A stretch of 64,000 bases of DNA from Methylobacterium currus. GTDB taxonomy: Bacteria > Pseudomonadota > Alphaproteobacteria > Rhizobiales > Beijerinckiaceae. Made by a program: the position numbers and the translations under genes. This document shows, piece by piece, positions 17,595 to 26,631 of this stretch. The number at the start of each line of letters is the position of its first letter. The stretch's first letter is position 1. The stretch covers positions 2,452,001 to 2,516,000 of the forward strand of contig NZ_CP028843.1 in NCBI RefSeq assembly GCF_003058325.1. The letters are read 5' to 3'. The notes under the pieces were generated by a model. That model was not told the origin of the DNA. It worked only from the letters and a program-made list of their open reading frames with translations, and ran no database searches.

Positions 17595-18164
17595 ATGGAC
17601 GTGATCCTGCTCGAGCGCGTGGCCAAGCTCGGCCAGATGGGCGAGACCGTGAAGGTGCGGCCGGGCTTCGCCCGCAACTTCCTGCTCGCCCGCGGCAAGG
17701 CCCTGCGCGCCACCGAGGCGAACAAGAAGCGCTTCGAGGACCAGCGCGCCCAGCTCGAGGCCCGCAACCTCGAGCGCCGCTCGGAGGCCGAGAAGGTCGG
17801 CGAGACGCTGAACGGCAAGAGCTTCGTGCTGATCCGCCAGGCCGGCGAGACCGGCGTGCTCTACGGCTCGGTCTCCCCGCGCGACCTCGCCGAGGTGGTG
17901 ACCCAGGAGGGCTTCACCGTGAACCGCGACCAGTTCAGCATCGCGCAGCCGATCAAGACCCTCGGCCTGCACACCGTCCCGGTGGTGCTGCACCCCGAGG
18001 TCGAGGTCACCGTGACCGTCAACATCGCCCGCAGCCCCGAGGAGGCCGAGCGCCAGGCCCGCGGCGAGTCGACCACCACCCGCGAGGAGTTCAACCTCGA
18101 CGATCTCGGCCTCGAGGTCGGGGCCGCCCTGGCCGAGGCCGGCCCGGACGCGGACGACCGCTGA
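17595..18164 (+). CDS. rplI: 50S ribosomal protein L9
   Basis: L9 binds 23S rRNA domain V and helps maintain reading frame. The N-terminal domain is [20 protein letters not shown] followed by [20 protein letters not shown], then a long connecting helix ([20 protein letters not shown]) and the C-terminal domain with [10 protein letters not shown]. At 189 residues it is longer than the E. coli form by an acidic tail ([20 protein letters not shown]), usual in this order. A terminator follows, closing the operon. Confidence 0.98.
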   Translation: MDVILLERVAKLGQMGETVKVRPGFARNFLLARGKALRATEANKKRFEDQRAQLEARNLERRSEAEKVGETLNGKSFVLIRQAGETGVLYGSVSPRDLAEVVTQEGFTVNRDQFSIAQPIKTLGLHTVPVVLHPEVEVTVTVNIARSPEEAERQARGESTTTREEFNLDDLGLEVGAALAEAGPDADDR

Positions 18165-18262
18165 TCGCTCCACGGCTGTCCCGTTCTTCGGGATGGGATT
18201 GCCGGGACAGCGGGGACAAGCCCGCCGACCGGGCTTGACTTGTTCCCATTTTGTTCCAGCAT

Positions 18263-18305
18263 GGCGGGGTCCGCGGCGCGAGTCGCGGGCCCCGCCTTCG
18301 TTTTG
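18263..18305 (+). terminator. Intrinsic terminator of the rpsF-rplI operon
   Basis: A 13-base stem, GGCGGGGTCCGCG at 18263-18275 with 18284-18296 (one G-U pair), is followed by TTCGTTTTG. A weaker stem, GCTGTCCC at 18175-18182 with 18204-18211, lies just after the L9 stop. Together they separate the ribosomal cluster from dnaB. Confidence 0.8.
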
Positions 18306-18326
18306 AGCGACCGCCCGCGGCCGTTC

Positions 18327-18379
18327 GGTCAAGGTTTGGTCAAGGACGACAGTGCGATGGTCGCCGGAGCGTTTATGAT
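18327..18379 (+). promoter_or_regulatory. Putative dnaB promoter region with an 11-bp-phased repeat
   Basis: GGTCAAGG occurs at 18327-18334 and 18338-18345, one helical turn apart, and a TATGAT -10-like hexamer sits at 18374-18379, 60 bases before the dnaB start. No strong -35 hexamer is seen at the right distance, so the repeats may be an activator or repressor site. Confidence 0.4.
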
Positions 18380-18438
18380 CTGACACGCGGTCGTCCCGAC
18401 CCGTGCCGACCCCTTTGAGAAAGCCGGAGTCCCGCCGG

Positions 18439-19926
18439 ATGGCCATTCCCAGCACCCTGACGGCGAATCTCGAGCCCGTGCAGCAGGAATACCGCGTCGC
18501 GCCGCACAACATCGACGCGGAGCAGGCGCTGCTCGGCGCGATCCTGGTCAACAACGACGCCTTCTACCGGGTGTCGGACTTCCTGATCCCCGAGCACTTC
18601 ATGGAGGAGGTGCACCGGCGGATCTACGAGGTGTCGATCAGCCTGATCAAGGCCGGCAAGCTCGCGAGCCCGATCACGCTGAAGACCTATCTGGGCGACG
18701 CGGATCTCGGCGGCCTCACGGTCGGCCAGTACCTCGCGCGGCTCGCCGCCGAGGCGACGACGGTCATCAACGCCGAGCATTACGGCCGCACGATCTACGA
18801 CCTCGCCCTGCGCCGTCGGCTCATCACCATCGGCGAGGACCTGGTCAACGGCGCCTACGAGGCCCCGGTCGAGACCTCGCCGCGCGACCAGATCGAGGCG
18901 ACCGAGCGCCGGCTCTACGAGCTCGCCGAGACCGGCAAGTACGACGGCGGCTTCCAGAAGTTCTCCGACGCCCTGACGGCGGCGGTCGACATGGCGGCCA
19001 AGGCCTATCAGCGCGAGGGGCGGCTGTCGGGCATCGCCACCGGCCTGTCCGACCTCGACGCCAAGATGGGCGGCCTTCAGGCCTCGGACCTGATCATCCT
19101 GGCCGGCCGCCCCGGCATGGGCAAGACCTCGCTCGCCACCAACATCGCGTTCAACATCGCGAAGGCCTATGTCGGCGAGAAGCAGCCCGACGGCACCATC
19201 GCGACCAAGAACGGCGGCATCGTCGGCTTCTTCTCGCTCGAGATGTCGGCCGAGCAGCTCGCCACCCGCATCATCGCCGAGCAATCGGGCGTCGCCTCCT
19301 ACAAGATCCGCCGCGGCGACATCCGGCCGGAGGAGTTCTACAAGATCACCGATGCCGCCCGGGACATGCAGACGATCCCGTTCTACATCGACCAGACCGG
19401 CGGCATCTCGATCGCCCAGCTCGCGGCGCGGGCGCGCCGGCTCAAGCGCCAGCGCGGCCTCGACCTCCTGGTGGTCGACTACCTCCAGCTCCTCTCGGGC
19501 AGCTCCAAGAAGGGCGACAACCGGGTGCAGGAGATGACCGAGATCACCACCGGCATGAAGGCGCTGGCCAAGGAGCTGGCGGTGCCGATCATCGCCCTGT
19601 CGCAGCTCTCGCGCCAGGTCGAGGCCCGCGACGACAAGCGGCCGCAGCTCTCGGACCTGCGCGAATCGGGCTCGATCGAGCAGGACGCCGACGTGGTGAT
19701 GTTCGTCTTCCGCGAGGAATACTACGTCAAGAACAAGAAGCCGCGCGAGGGCACCGAGGAGTTCTTCACCTGGGAGGCCGAGATGAACCGCGTCTACGGC
19801 AAGGCCGAGGTGATCCTGGGCAAGCAGCGCCACGGCCCGACCGGCACGGTCGAGCTCCAGTTCGACGCCGAGATCACCAAGTTCTCGAACCTCGCGCAGG
19901 GCGACCGGCTGCCCGACACGATGTGA
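18439..19926 (+). CDS. dnaB: Replicative DNA helicase DnaB
   Basis: The hexameric 5'-3' helicase that opens the replication fork. The N-terminal domain is recognised by VAPHNIDAEQALLGAILVNN; the RecA-like domain has Walker A GRPGMGKTS, Walker B DLLVVDYLQLL (residues about 345-355) and the DnaB motif LSQLSRQVEARDDKRPQLSD with LRESGSIEQDADVVMF. The ATG at 18439 is preferred; an in-frame GTG at 18403 lacks a ribosome site. At 495 residues it is of normal length with no intein, which this gene often carries. It is followed 72 bases later by alr, a common pairing. Confidence 0.97.
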   Translation: MAIPSTLTANLEPVQQEYRVAPHNIDAEQALLGAILVNNDAFYRVSDFLIPEHFMEEVHRRIYEVSISLIKAGKLASPITLKTYLGDADLGGLTVGQYLARLAAEATTVINAEHYGRTIYDLALRRRLITIGEDLVNGAYEAPVETSPRDQIEATERRLYELAETGKYDGGFQKFSDALTAAVDMAAKAYQREGRLSGIATGLSDLDAKMGGLQASDLIILAGRPGMGKTSLATNIAFNIAKAYVGEKQPDGTIATKNGGIVGFFSLEMSAEQLATRIIAEQSGVASYKIRRGDIRPEEFYKITDAARDMQTIPFYIDQTGGISIAQLAARARRLKRQRGLDLLVVDYLQLLSGSSKKGDNRVQEMTEITTGMKALAKELAVPIIALSQLSRQVEARDDKRPQLSDLRESGSIEQDADVVMFVFREEYYVKNKKPREGTEEFFTWEAEMNRVYGKAEVILGKQRHGPTGTVELQFDAEITKFSNLAQGDRLPDTM

Positions 19927-19998
19927 GGCAGAACACGGCCTGACGGTCGGTCAGGCCGCTCCCTTGGCGGAAGCCTCCGCGGGCGGTAGACCGGGCGC

Positions 19999-21096
19999 AT
20001 GAGCGAATCGAGCCCCATCGGCCATGGCGGCCGCCTCACCATCGACCTCGCGGCCCTGCGGGCGAACTGGCGCCGCCTCGCTCAAGCGGCGGAATGCCCG
20101 GAGACCGCGGCCGTCATCAAGGCCGACGCCTATGGTTGCGGCATCGCCCGCGCCGCACCGGCCCTGTGGCAGGAAGGCTGCCGCACCTTCTTCGTCGCCC
20201 ACCTGTCGGAGGGCGTGAGCGCCCGGGAGGCGGTGCCGGAGGCGGCGATCTACGTGCTCAACGGCTTCCCGCCGGGCAGTGCGCCGGCCTACCGGGCCGC
20301 GGATCTGCGGCCCGTGCTCGGCTCACGCGACGAGATCGCCGAGTGGGCGGCGGCGAACCGCGCCGAGGGCGTGAGGCGTCCGGCGGCTTTGCATGTCGAT
20401 ACCGGCATGAACCGCCTCGGCCTGTCGGTGCCGGAGGGGCTGGCGCTCGCCGGCGACCCGGTCGTGGCCGAGGCCGGCTTCGACCTGCTGATGAGCCATC
20501 TGGTCAGCGCCGAGGTCGAGCACGATCCCCTCACCGACCACCAGGCGGCGGAGTTCGCGCGGGTGCGCGAGGCCTATCCGGGGATCCGGGCCTCGCTCGC
20601 CAATTCCTCGGGCGATTTCCTGCCCTCCTGCCGCGCCGACCTGGCGCGGCCGGGCTACGCCCTCTACGGCGGCAACCCGCAGCCGGGCCGTGACAACCCG
20701 ATGCGCCCGGTGGTGCGGCTCGAGGCCGGCATCCTCCAGGTCCGCGAAGTCGCGGCCGGCGCGACCGCCGGCTACAACGCCCGCTGGACCGCGCGGGGCC
20801 CCCGTCGTCTCGCCACCCTGTCGCTCGGCTACGCCGACGGCTTTCCCCGCGCCTCCACTGGCCGCGGCGAGGCCGTGGTCGGCGGCGTGCGCTGCCCCTT
20901 CGTCGGCAACGTCTCGATGGACCTCATCATCCTCGACGTCACCGAGGCGCCGCACGACGCCCTGCGCCGCGGCGCGCCCGCGACCCTGATCGGCGATGGG
21001 CTCGACCTCGACATGGTGGGGCGCCATGCCGGCACGATCGGCTACGAGATCCTGACCAATCTCGGCCGGCGCTACGAGCGGGTGTATCGGGGGTGA
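19999..21096 (+). CDS. alr: Alanine racemase
   Basis: A PLP enzyme interconverting L- and D-alanine for peptidoglycan. The lysine that binds PLP is in AVIKADAYGCG, near residue 41; the second catalytic base, tyrosine, is in GATAGYNARW. LANSSGDFL and RPGYALYGGNP are further family motifs, and GNVSMDLIILDV lies near the C-terminal domain. It has 365 residues, normal for the family. It is downstream of dnaB and likely cotranscribed or independently expressed from the 72-base gap. Biosynthetic (Alr) and catabolic (DadX) roles are not separable from sequence, but the housekeeping context favours the former. Confidence 0.95.
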   Translation: MSESSPIGHGGRLTIDLAALRANWRRLAQAAECPETAAVIKADAYGCGIARAAPALWQEGCRTFFVAHLSEGVSAREAVPEAAIYVLNGFPPGSAPAYRAADLRPVLGSRDEIAEWAAANRAEGVRRPAALHVDTGMNRLGLSVPEGLALAGDPVVAEAGFDLLMSHLVSAEVEHDPLTDHQAAEFARVREAYPGIRASLANSSGDFLPSCRADLARPGYALYGGNPQPGRDNPMRPVVRLEAGILQVREVAAGATAGYNARWTARGPRRLATLSLGYADGFPRASTGRGEAVVGGVRCPFVGNVSMDLIILDVTEAPHDALRRGAPATLIGDGLDLDMVGRHAGTIGYEILTNLGRRYERVYRG

Positions 21097-21239
21097 TCGT
21101 TCGAAAATCCGGTACGGCTCCGCCGCGGCCCATGCGTCCCGCACCTTTCGAAAAGACGGTTTTGCTCGCGCGCGGTTGGCGCTAGGCTCCGGCCCGACAA
21201 GGCCGGGGCGCGAGACCCCGGCGACGGGAGGAACCGCGC

Positions 21240-22490
21240 ATGGACTTCACCCTCTCCGAGCGGCAGCGCCACTGGCGCGACCGGGTCCGGGCCTTCATGG
21301 ACGAGCATGTCCGCCCGGCGGTGCCGACCTACAAGGCCGAGATGGAGGCCTTCGGCACCGACCGCTGGCAGCCGGTGCCGGTGATCGAGCGCCTGAAGCC
21401 GAAGGCCCGCGAGGCCGGCCTGTGGAACCTCTTCCTGCCCCCCTCGCCTCAGCACGATGACGGCGAGTTCCGCGGCGCGGGGCTGACCAACCTCGACTAC
21501 GCGCTCTGCGCCGAGGAGATGGGCCGGATCCAGTGGGCCTCCGAGGTGTTCAACTGCTCGGCGCCGGATACCGGCAACATGGAGGTGCTGCACCGCTACG
21601 GCACCAAGGCGCAGAAGGAGCGCTGGCTCACGCCCCTGATGGCGGGCGAGATCCGCTCGGCCTTCCTGATGACCGAGCCGGACGTCGCCTCCTCGGACGC
21701 CACCAACATCGAGACCCGGATCCGCCGCGACGGCGACCATTACGTCATCAGCGGCCGCAAGTGGTGGTCGTCCGGCGTCGGCGACCCGCGCTGCGCGGTC
21801 GCCATCGTGATGGGCAAGACCGACACCAGCGCGCCCCTGCACCAGCAGCAATCGCAGATCCTGGTTCCCCTCGACGCGCCGGGGATCGAGGTGGTGCGGA
21901 TGCTGCCGGTCTTCGGTTACGACGACGCGCCGCACGGCCACGCCGAGGTGATCCTCAACGACGTGCGGGTGCCGGCCGAGAACCTGCTGCTCGGCGAGGG
22001 CCGCGGCTTCGAGATCGCGCAAGGGAGGCTCGGGCCGGGGCGCATCCACCATTGCATGCGCACGATCGGGGTCGCCGAGGAGGCGCTGGAGAAGATGGCC
22101 AAGCGCCTGCTCGGCCGCGTCGCCTTCGGCAAGCGCATCGCCGACCACTCGGTCTGGGAGCAGCGCATCGGCGAGGCCCGCACCGACATCGAGATGACGC
22201 GGCTCCTCTGCCTCAAGGCGGCGGACATGATGGACAAGGTCGGCAACAAGGGGGCCAAGCTCGAGATCGCGATGATCAAGGTCGCGGCCCCGCGTATGGC
22301 GCTGAAGATCATCGACGACGCGATCCAGGCCCATGGCGGCGCCGGCGTCAGCAGCGATGCCGGCCTCGCCTATTCCTACGCGCGCATCCGCACCCTGCGC
22401 CTCGCCGACGGACCGGACGAGGTCCATAACCGCTCGATCGCCCGGCTGGAACTGGCGCAGTACGGCAACCGCGAGCGGCCGAAGGCCTGA
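21240..22490 (+). CDS. Acyl-CoA dehydrogenase (ACAD10/11-like group)
   Basis: A 416-residue FAD enzyme that introduces a trans-2 double bond into an acyl-CoA, passing electrons to ETF. Visible features are the FAD-binding segment [32 protein letters not shown], and the C-terminal [19 protein letters not shown], which is characteristic of the ACAD11-like group rather than the short-chain enzymes. A GGGAGG Shine-Dalgarno precedes the ATG. The natural chain length is unknown. The next gene, an SfnG-type monooxygenase, starts 184 bases on, so they may be coregulated but there is no overlap. Confidence 0.9.
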   Translation: MDFTLSERQRHWRDRVRAFMDEHVRPAVPTYKAEMEAFGTDRWQPVPVIERLKPKAREAGLWNLFLPPSPQHDDGEFRGAGLTNLDYALCAEEMGRIQWASEVFNCSAPDTGNMEVLHRYGTKAQKERWLTPLMAGEIRSAFLMTEPDVASSDATNIETRIRRDGDHYVISGRKWWSSGVGDPRCAVAIVMGKTDTSAPLHQQQSQILVPLDAPGIEVVRMLPVFGYDDAPHGHAEVILNDVRVPAENLLLGEGRGFEIAQGRLGPGRIHHCMRTIGVAEEALEKMAKRLLGRVAFGKRIADHSVWEQRIGEARTDIEMTRLLCLKAADMMDKVGNKGAKLEIAMIKVAAPRMALKIIDDAIQAHGGAGVSSDAGLAYSYARIRTLRLADGPDEVHNRSIARLELAQYGNRERPKA

Positions 22491-22674
22491 CGGCACGGAA
22501 GGACGATCGCCCGCGCGGACGGCCCGGTCGGAGAACGGGCTTGTCGCGCGGACGACATTTAAGCAAGACGATGCTTTTGACGGCGCGGAAAAGGCCCCGG
22601 ATACTCGGGGTCAACCGCGCCGCCCGCCCGGGCGATGCCGGCTCTTCTTGCAACAAGACGAGCAAGGACCCGCC

Positions 22675-23787
22675 ATGACGCAGCAGACCACGCAGCAGAC
22701 GCCCGAGCCGATCCGCTTCGCCTATTGGGTGCCGAACGTCTCCGGCGGCCTCGTCATCAGCAAGGTCCCGCAGCGCACGTCCTGGGACGCCGACTACAAC
22801 CGGGAGCTGGCGCGCCTCGCCGAGCGGGCGGGCTTCGACTACGCCCTGACCCAAGTTCGCTTCACCGCCGGCTACGGCGCCGAGTACCAGCACGAATCGG
22901 TCGCCTTCAGCCACGCGCTGCTCGCCGCGACCGAGCGCCTGAAGGTCATCGCCGCGATCCTGCCCGGACCCTGGAACCCGACGCTGGCGGCGAAGCAGGT
23001 CGCCACGATCTCGCAGCTCACCGGCGGGCGCATCGCCGTCAACATCGTCAGCGGCTGGTTCTCGGGCGAGTTCCGGGCGATCGGCGAGCCCTGGCTCGAC
23101 CACGACGAGCGCTACCGACGCTCGGAGGAGTTCATCCGGTCCCTGCGCGGGATCTGGACCCAGGATTCTTTCTCCTTCCGGGGCGATTTCTACCGCTACA
23201 CCGACTACACCCTGAAGCCGAAGCCGGCCGAGCCCCTGCCCGAGATCTTCCAGGGCGGCTCGTCGCGGGCGGCGCGCGACATGGCGGCCCGGGTCTCCGA
23301 CTGGTACTTCACCAACGGCAATACCCCGGAGAACATCCGCGCCCAGGTCGACGACATCCGCCACAAGGCGGCGGCGGAGGGACGGAGCGTGAAGATCGGC
23401 GTCAACGCCTTCGTGATTGCCCGCGACACCGAGGAGGAGGCCCGGGCGGTGTTGCGAGAGATCATCGACCAGGCCGACCCCGAGGCGGTGCGCGCCTTCG
23501 GCCACGAGGTGAAGAATGCCGGTGCCGCCTCGCCGGAGCGCGAGGGCAACTGGGCCAAGTCGAGCTTCGAGGACCTGGTCCAGTACAATGACGGCTTCCG
23601 CTCGAACCTGATCGGCACGCCGGACCAGATCGCCGAGCGCATCCTGGCGCTCAAGGATGCGGGCGCCGACCTGGCGCTTCTCGGCTTCCTGCACTTCCAG
23701 GAGGAGGTGGCGTATTTCGGCGAGCAGGTGATCCCGCGGGTGAGGGCGCTGGAGGCGGCGCGGGCCGAGCGGAAGGCGGCGGCGTGA
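22675..23787 (+). CDS. sfnG: Dimethylsulfone monooxygenase SfnG-like
   Basis: A 370-residue FMNH2-dependent, luciferase-like monooxygenase. The N-terminal block FAYWVPNVSGGLVISKVPQR and the adjoining TSWDADYNRELARLAERAGF are diagnostic of the SfnG branch, which splits dimethylsulfone to methanesulfinate and formaldehyde. Further family segments are FTAGYGAEYQHESVAFSHAL, AVNIVSGWFSGEF and EIFQGGSSRAARDMAAR. The ATG at 22675 follows AAGGA. No flavin reductase or methanesulfinate monooxygenase gene is adjacent, so electron supply must come from elsewhere. In a methylotroph the formaldehyde product would be usable carbon. SsuD-like alkanesulfonate activity is a less likely alternative. Confidence 0.88.
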   Translation: MTQQTTQQTPEPIRFAYWVPNVSGGLVISKVPQRTSWDADYNRELARLAERAGFDYALTQVRFTAGYGAEYQHESVAFSHALLAATERLKVIAAILPGPWNPTLAAKQVATISQLTGGRIAVNIVSGWFSGEFRAIGEPWLDHDERYRRSEEFIRSLRGIWTQDSFSFRGDFYRYTDYTLKPKPAEPLPEIFQGGSSRAARDMAARVSDWYFTNGNTPENIRAQVDDIRHKAAAEGRSVKIGVNAFVIARDTEEEARAVLREIIDQADPEAVRAFGHEVKNAGAASPEREGNWAKSSFEDLVQYNDGFRSNLIGTPDQIAERILALKDAGADLALLGFLHFQEEVAYFGEQVIPRVRALEAARAERKAAA

Positions 23788-23879
23788 CGAGGCGGACCAC
23801 CGCCCAGATGAACCGCAATTTAATCGACCTGCTCCACCGTTGATCCGATCATCGGGCCCGTTGAAACGGCGGCCCGGTC

Positions 23880-24131
23880 ATGACTCTCCTCTGCTCCTGC
23901 ACGACGGCGCTCCTTCTCCCGCTCGTCGCCGTGCAGGCCTTCGCGGCGGAGGGGAGCCGGACGCGGGGGCTGACCGAGCCGGTCTACGTCCGTCCGATCT
24001 ACGGCGCCTACCGCCAATGCGGCGGCGCCTGCCTCAAGAGCGGCAGCCTGTCGTGGTTCTGCGGCGCGCATCAGCAATGCAGCCTCGATTGCGCGACCGC
24101 GCCGCCTGTCCGCCGCTGCGCGTCGCCATAG
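23880..24131 (+). CDS. Small secreted six-cysteine protein
   Basis: An 83-residue protein with a signal peptide (ALLLPLVAVQAFA, cleavage near residue 23) leaving about 60 mature residues. The mature part has six cysteines at 47, 51, 61, 67, 71 and 80, enough for three disulfides, plus YVRPIYGAYRQCGG and SWFCGAHQQCSLDC. No family is recognised. Two further cysteines lie in the signal region. It sits 30 bases before the OGFr-domain gene and could be cotranscribed. The small size makes it less certain than its neighbours, but the signal peptide and Cys pattern support a real gene. Confidence 0.6.
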   Translation: MTLLCSCTTALLLPLVAVQAFAAEGSRTRGLTEPVYVRPIYGAYRQCGGACLKSGSLSWFCGAHQQCSLDCATAPPVRRCASP

Positions 24132-24161
24132 ATCCGGAGGGCGGGACACGAGGAGGCACCC

Positions 24162-24647
24162 ATGACCGAGGCGAGTGCGGGACCGGTCCACGCCTTCCTC
24201 ACCGGCCGCGGCCGCGACGGACGCGGGCGCAGCCTCGCCGAGGTGCTGGCCTTCGACGATGCCGGCATCGAGGGCGTTCACGACGTCATCCAGTGGCTGT
24301 TCCCGCTCGCCGAGCCGAGCCGGGCGGTACCGGGAGCGCCGGTGCTCGGAGCGGCGGAAGCGGCCGCGATCCGGGCCGATCCGGCGGCGCGGGCCGGATT
24401 CCTGGCCGCGCGCGACCGGATGCTGCGCTTCTATGCCGGGACCGATGGCTGGCTCACGGCCCTCGACCACAACCATCTGCGGATCACCCGCATTCTCACC
24501 GCCCTGCGCGACCTCGCCGGGCTGGAGGAGGCCAAGGCCTTCCACGCCGCCGTTCTCCGCCTCAACGACAGGGCAGGCTCCCCGGTGAACCCGGGAAGCC
24601 TCGAATACGGCGGAAGGCGGTCGAGGCCTAAGCAGGCTTGCGTTTGA
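24162..24647 (+). CDS. OGFr-domain (opioid growth factor receptor-related) protein
   Basis: A 161-residue protein carrying the conserved OGFr domain: FLTGRGRDGRGRSLAEVLAF, then GVHDVIQWLFPLAEPS (the HDxIQWLFP signature), PVLGAAEAAAI and RMLRFYAGTDGW, residues about 12-95. The domain is best known from an animal receptor; the bacterial copies have no known function. The region after residue 95 (LDHNHLRITRILTALRDLAG) is helical and carries two His. No signal peptide, so it is cytosolic. The stop codon lies in the loop of a strong terminator hairpin. The gene upstream encodes a six-cysteine secreted peptide. Confidence 0.82.
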   Translation: MTEASAGPVHAFLTGRGRDGRGRSLAEVLAFDDAGIEGVHDVIQWLFPLAEPSRAVPGAPVLGAAEAAAIRADPAARAGFLAARDRMLRFYAGTDGWLTALDHNHLRITRILTALRDLAGLEEAKAFHAAVLRLNDRAGSPVNPGSLEYGGRRSRPKQACV

Positions 24648-24679
24648 GGCCAACGCAAGCCTGCTTCGGTTCTTGTTTT
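24630..24679 (+). terminator. Intrinsic terminator overlapping the OGFr-gene stop
   Basis: A perfect 15-base stem, AAGCAGGCTTGCGTT at 24630-24644 with 24652-24666, has its seven-base loop containing the stop codon of the OGFr gene, followed by TTCTTGTTTT. It ends the plus-strand unit and lies between convergent genes. Confidence 0.88.
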
Positions 24680-24727
24680 GTCGCCGATTTTTATCGCAAG
24701 ACCGGCAACCGCTTTTGCGAAGTCTGC

Positions 24728-25975
24728 CTAGAAGAACGCCTGCAGCCCGGTCTGCGCCCGGCCCAGGATCAGGGCGTGGACGTCGTGGGTGCCCTCGTAG
24801 GTGTTCACCGTCTCGAGGTTCTGGGCGTGGCGCATCACGTGGTACTCGCCCATGATGCCGTTGCCGCCGTGCATGTCGCGCGCCTCGCGGGCGATGGCGA
24901 GCGCCTTGCCGCAATTGTTGCGCTTGACCAGCGAGATCATCTCCGGCGCCATCCGGCCCTCGTCGAACAGCCGCCCGACCCGCAACGAGCCCTGGAGGCC
25001 CAGCGCGATCTCGGTCTGCATGTCGGCGAGCTTCTTCTGCACCAGCTGGGTCTGGGCGAGCGGCCGGTTGAACTGCTTGCGGTCGAGCGTATATTGCCGC
25101 GCCCGGTGCCAGCAATCCTCCGCGGCGCCCAGCGCCCCCCAGGAGATGCCGTAGCGCGCCCGGTTGAGGCAGCCGAACGGCCCCTTCAGTCCCGAGACGT
25201 TGGGCAGCAGCGCCGATTCCGGCACCTCGACCCCGTCCATCACGATCTCGCCGGTGACCGAGGCGCGCAAGGACAGCTTGCCCTTGATCTTCGGCGCCGA
25301 CAGCCCCTTCATCCCCTTCTCCAGGATGAAGCCGCGGATCTGGTTGTCATGGGCCGGCGACTTGGCCCAGACCACGAACACGTCGGCGATCGGGGCGTTC
25401 GAGATCCAGGTCTTGGCGCCCGACAGCCGGTAGCCGCCGTCAATCTTGTCGGCCCGGGTCTTCATGCCGGCCGGATCCGAGCCGGCATCCGGCTCGGTCA
25501 GGCCGAAGCAGCCGACGAATTCGCCCGAGGCGAGCTTGGGCAGGTATGTCTTGCGCTGGGTCTCGTCGCCATAGGCGTAGATCGGGTACATCACCAGCGA
25601 GGACTGCACGCTCATCATCGAGCGGTAGCCGGAATCGACCCGCTCGACCTCGCGGGCGACGAGGCCGTAGGCGACGTAGCTTGCTCCGGCGCAGCCATAC
25701 TCCTCCGGCAGGGTGACGCCGAGCAGGCCCAGCTCGCCCATCGCGTTGAACAGCGAGCGGTCGGTCTTCTCCTCGGCATAGGCCTCGACGATCCCGGGCA
25801 GCAGGCGCTCCTGCGCGAAGCTGCGGGCGGAGTCGCGGATCAGGCGCTCGTCGTCGGTGAGCTGGTCGTCGAGCAGGAACGGGTCGTCCCACCGGAACGC
25901 GCCGCGGGTCCCCTCATGGGGCTTCACCGGGCTGAGATTGGTCTGGGTCGCGACCGCGGCGGACGGGGCGTTCAT
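24728..25975 (-). CDS. gcdH: Glutaryl-CoA dehydrogenase
   Basis: A 415-residue acyl-CoA dehydrogenase that converts glutaryl-CoA to crotonyl-CoA and CO2 in lysine/tryptophan degradation. The catalytic glutamate sits in [20 protein letters not shown], a signature of GcdH, together with [12 protein letters not shown] and [18 protein letters not shown] in the FAD region. [20 protein letters not shown] and [15 protein letters not shown] are also present. The ATG at 25975 follows GGAGGAG. It is a single gene, convergent with the OGFr unit. Confidence 0.94.
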   Translation of the reverse strand: MNAPSAAVATQTNLSPVKPHEGTRGAFRWDDPFLLDDQLTDDERLIRDSARSFAQERLLPGIVEAYAEEKTDRSLFNAMGELGLLGVTLPEEYGCAGASYVAYGLVAREVERVDSGYRSMMSVQSSLVMYPIYAYGDETQRKTYLPKLASGEFVGCFGLTEPDAGSDPAGMKTRADKIDGGYRLSGAKTWISNAPIADVFVVWAKSPAHDNQIRGFILEKGMKGLSAPKIKGKLSLRASVTGEIVMDGVEVPESALLPNVSGLKGPFGCLNRARYGISWGALGAAEDCWHRARQYTLDRKQFNRPLAQTQLVQKKLADMQTEIALGLQGSLRVGRLFDEGRMAPEMISLVKRNNCGKALAIAREARDMHGGNGIMGEYHVMRHAQNLETVNTYEGTHDVHALILGRAQTGLQAFF

Positions 25976-26093
25976 CTCGTCTCCTCCTTGCATTTCGGGC
26001 GGGACGTTACCTCGGGTGCGCCGGCTTCGCCAGGATGCGAAACCGCATTCCGCACGCGTCAGCCATGCGGGCAGACAGGGGCTACCGAGCGGA

Positions 26094-26630
26094 CTACTTC
26101 ACCTGCTGCTTGTCGAGCTTGCGGGCCAGCGTGCGCCGGTGCATCCCGAGCCGGCGCGCGGTCTCCGAGATGTTGAAGTCGGTCTCGACCAGGGTCTGGT
26201 GGATGCGTTCCCACTCGAGCGTCTTGATCGAGGTCGGCCGGCCGTCGAGGGAGACGTCGACGTCGCCTTCCGCCTTGGAGAACGCCGCCTCGATGTCGTC
26301 GGTGTTGGCGGGCTTGGCGAGGTAGTGGCAGGCGCCGAGCTTGATCGCCTCGACCGCCGTGGCGATGCTGGCATAGCCCGTCAGCACCACGGTGAGGATG
26401 CCGGGATCGTGGTCGTGCAGCGCCTTGACGCAGGCCAGGCCCGATTCGCCGTTGAGCTTCAGGTCGACCACGGCGTAGGTCGGGGCGCGCTCGGCGAGCA
26501 GGGCCTCGAGGGCGGCTAAGCCGGCCAGGCTCACCACCGTGTAGCCGCGCCGCTCGAACGAGCGGGTCAGGGTGGCGGCGAAGCGCTCGTCATCCTCGAC
26601 GATGACGAGCAGGCGGTCCTCGTCGGGCAT
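26094..26630 (-). CDS. regA: Redox response regulator RegA/ActR/PrrA
   Basis: A 178-residue response regulator. The receiver has acidic pocket residues near E12-D13-D14 and phosphoacceptor D56 ([11 protein letters not shown]), T/K positions in VVLTGYASI and HYLAKPA. The Fis-type helix-turn-helix at about 148-172 ([20 protein letters not shown]) is near-identical to the RegA/ActR/PrrA group, which activates or represses respiratory, carbon and nitrogen genes according to redox state. It starts one base after the regB stop and is cotranscribed with it. Confidence 0.95.
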   Translation of the reverse strand: MPDEDRLLVIVEDDERFAATLTRSFERRGYTVVSLAGLAALEALLAERAPTYAVVDLKLNGESGLACVKALHDHDPGILTVVLTGYASIATAVEAIKLGACHYLAKPANTDDIEAAFSKAEGDVDVSLDGRPTSIKTLEWERIHQTLVETDFNISETARRLGMHRRTLARKLDKQQVK

Positions 26631-26631
26631 C

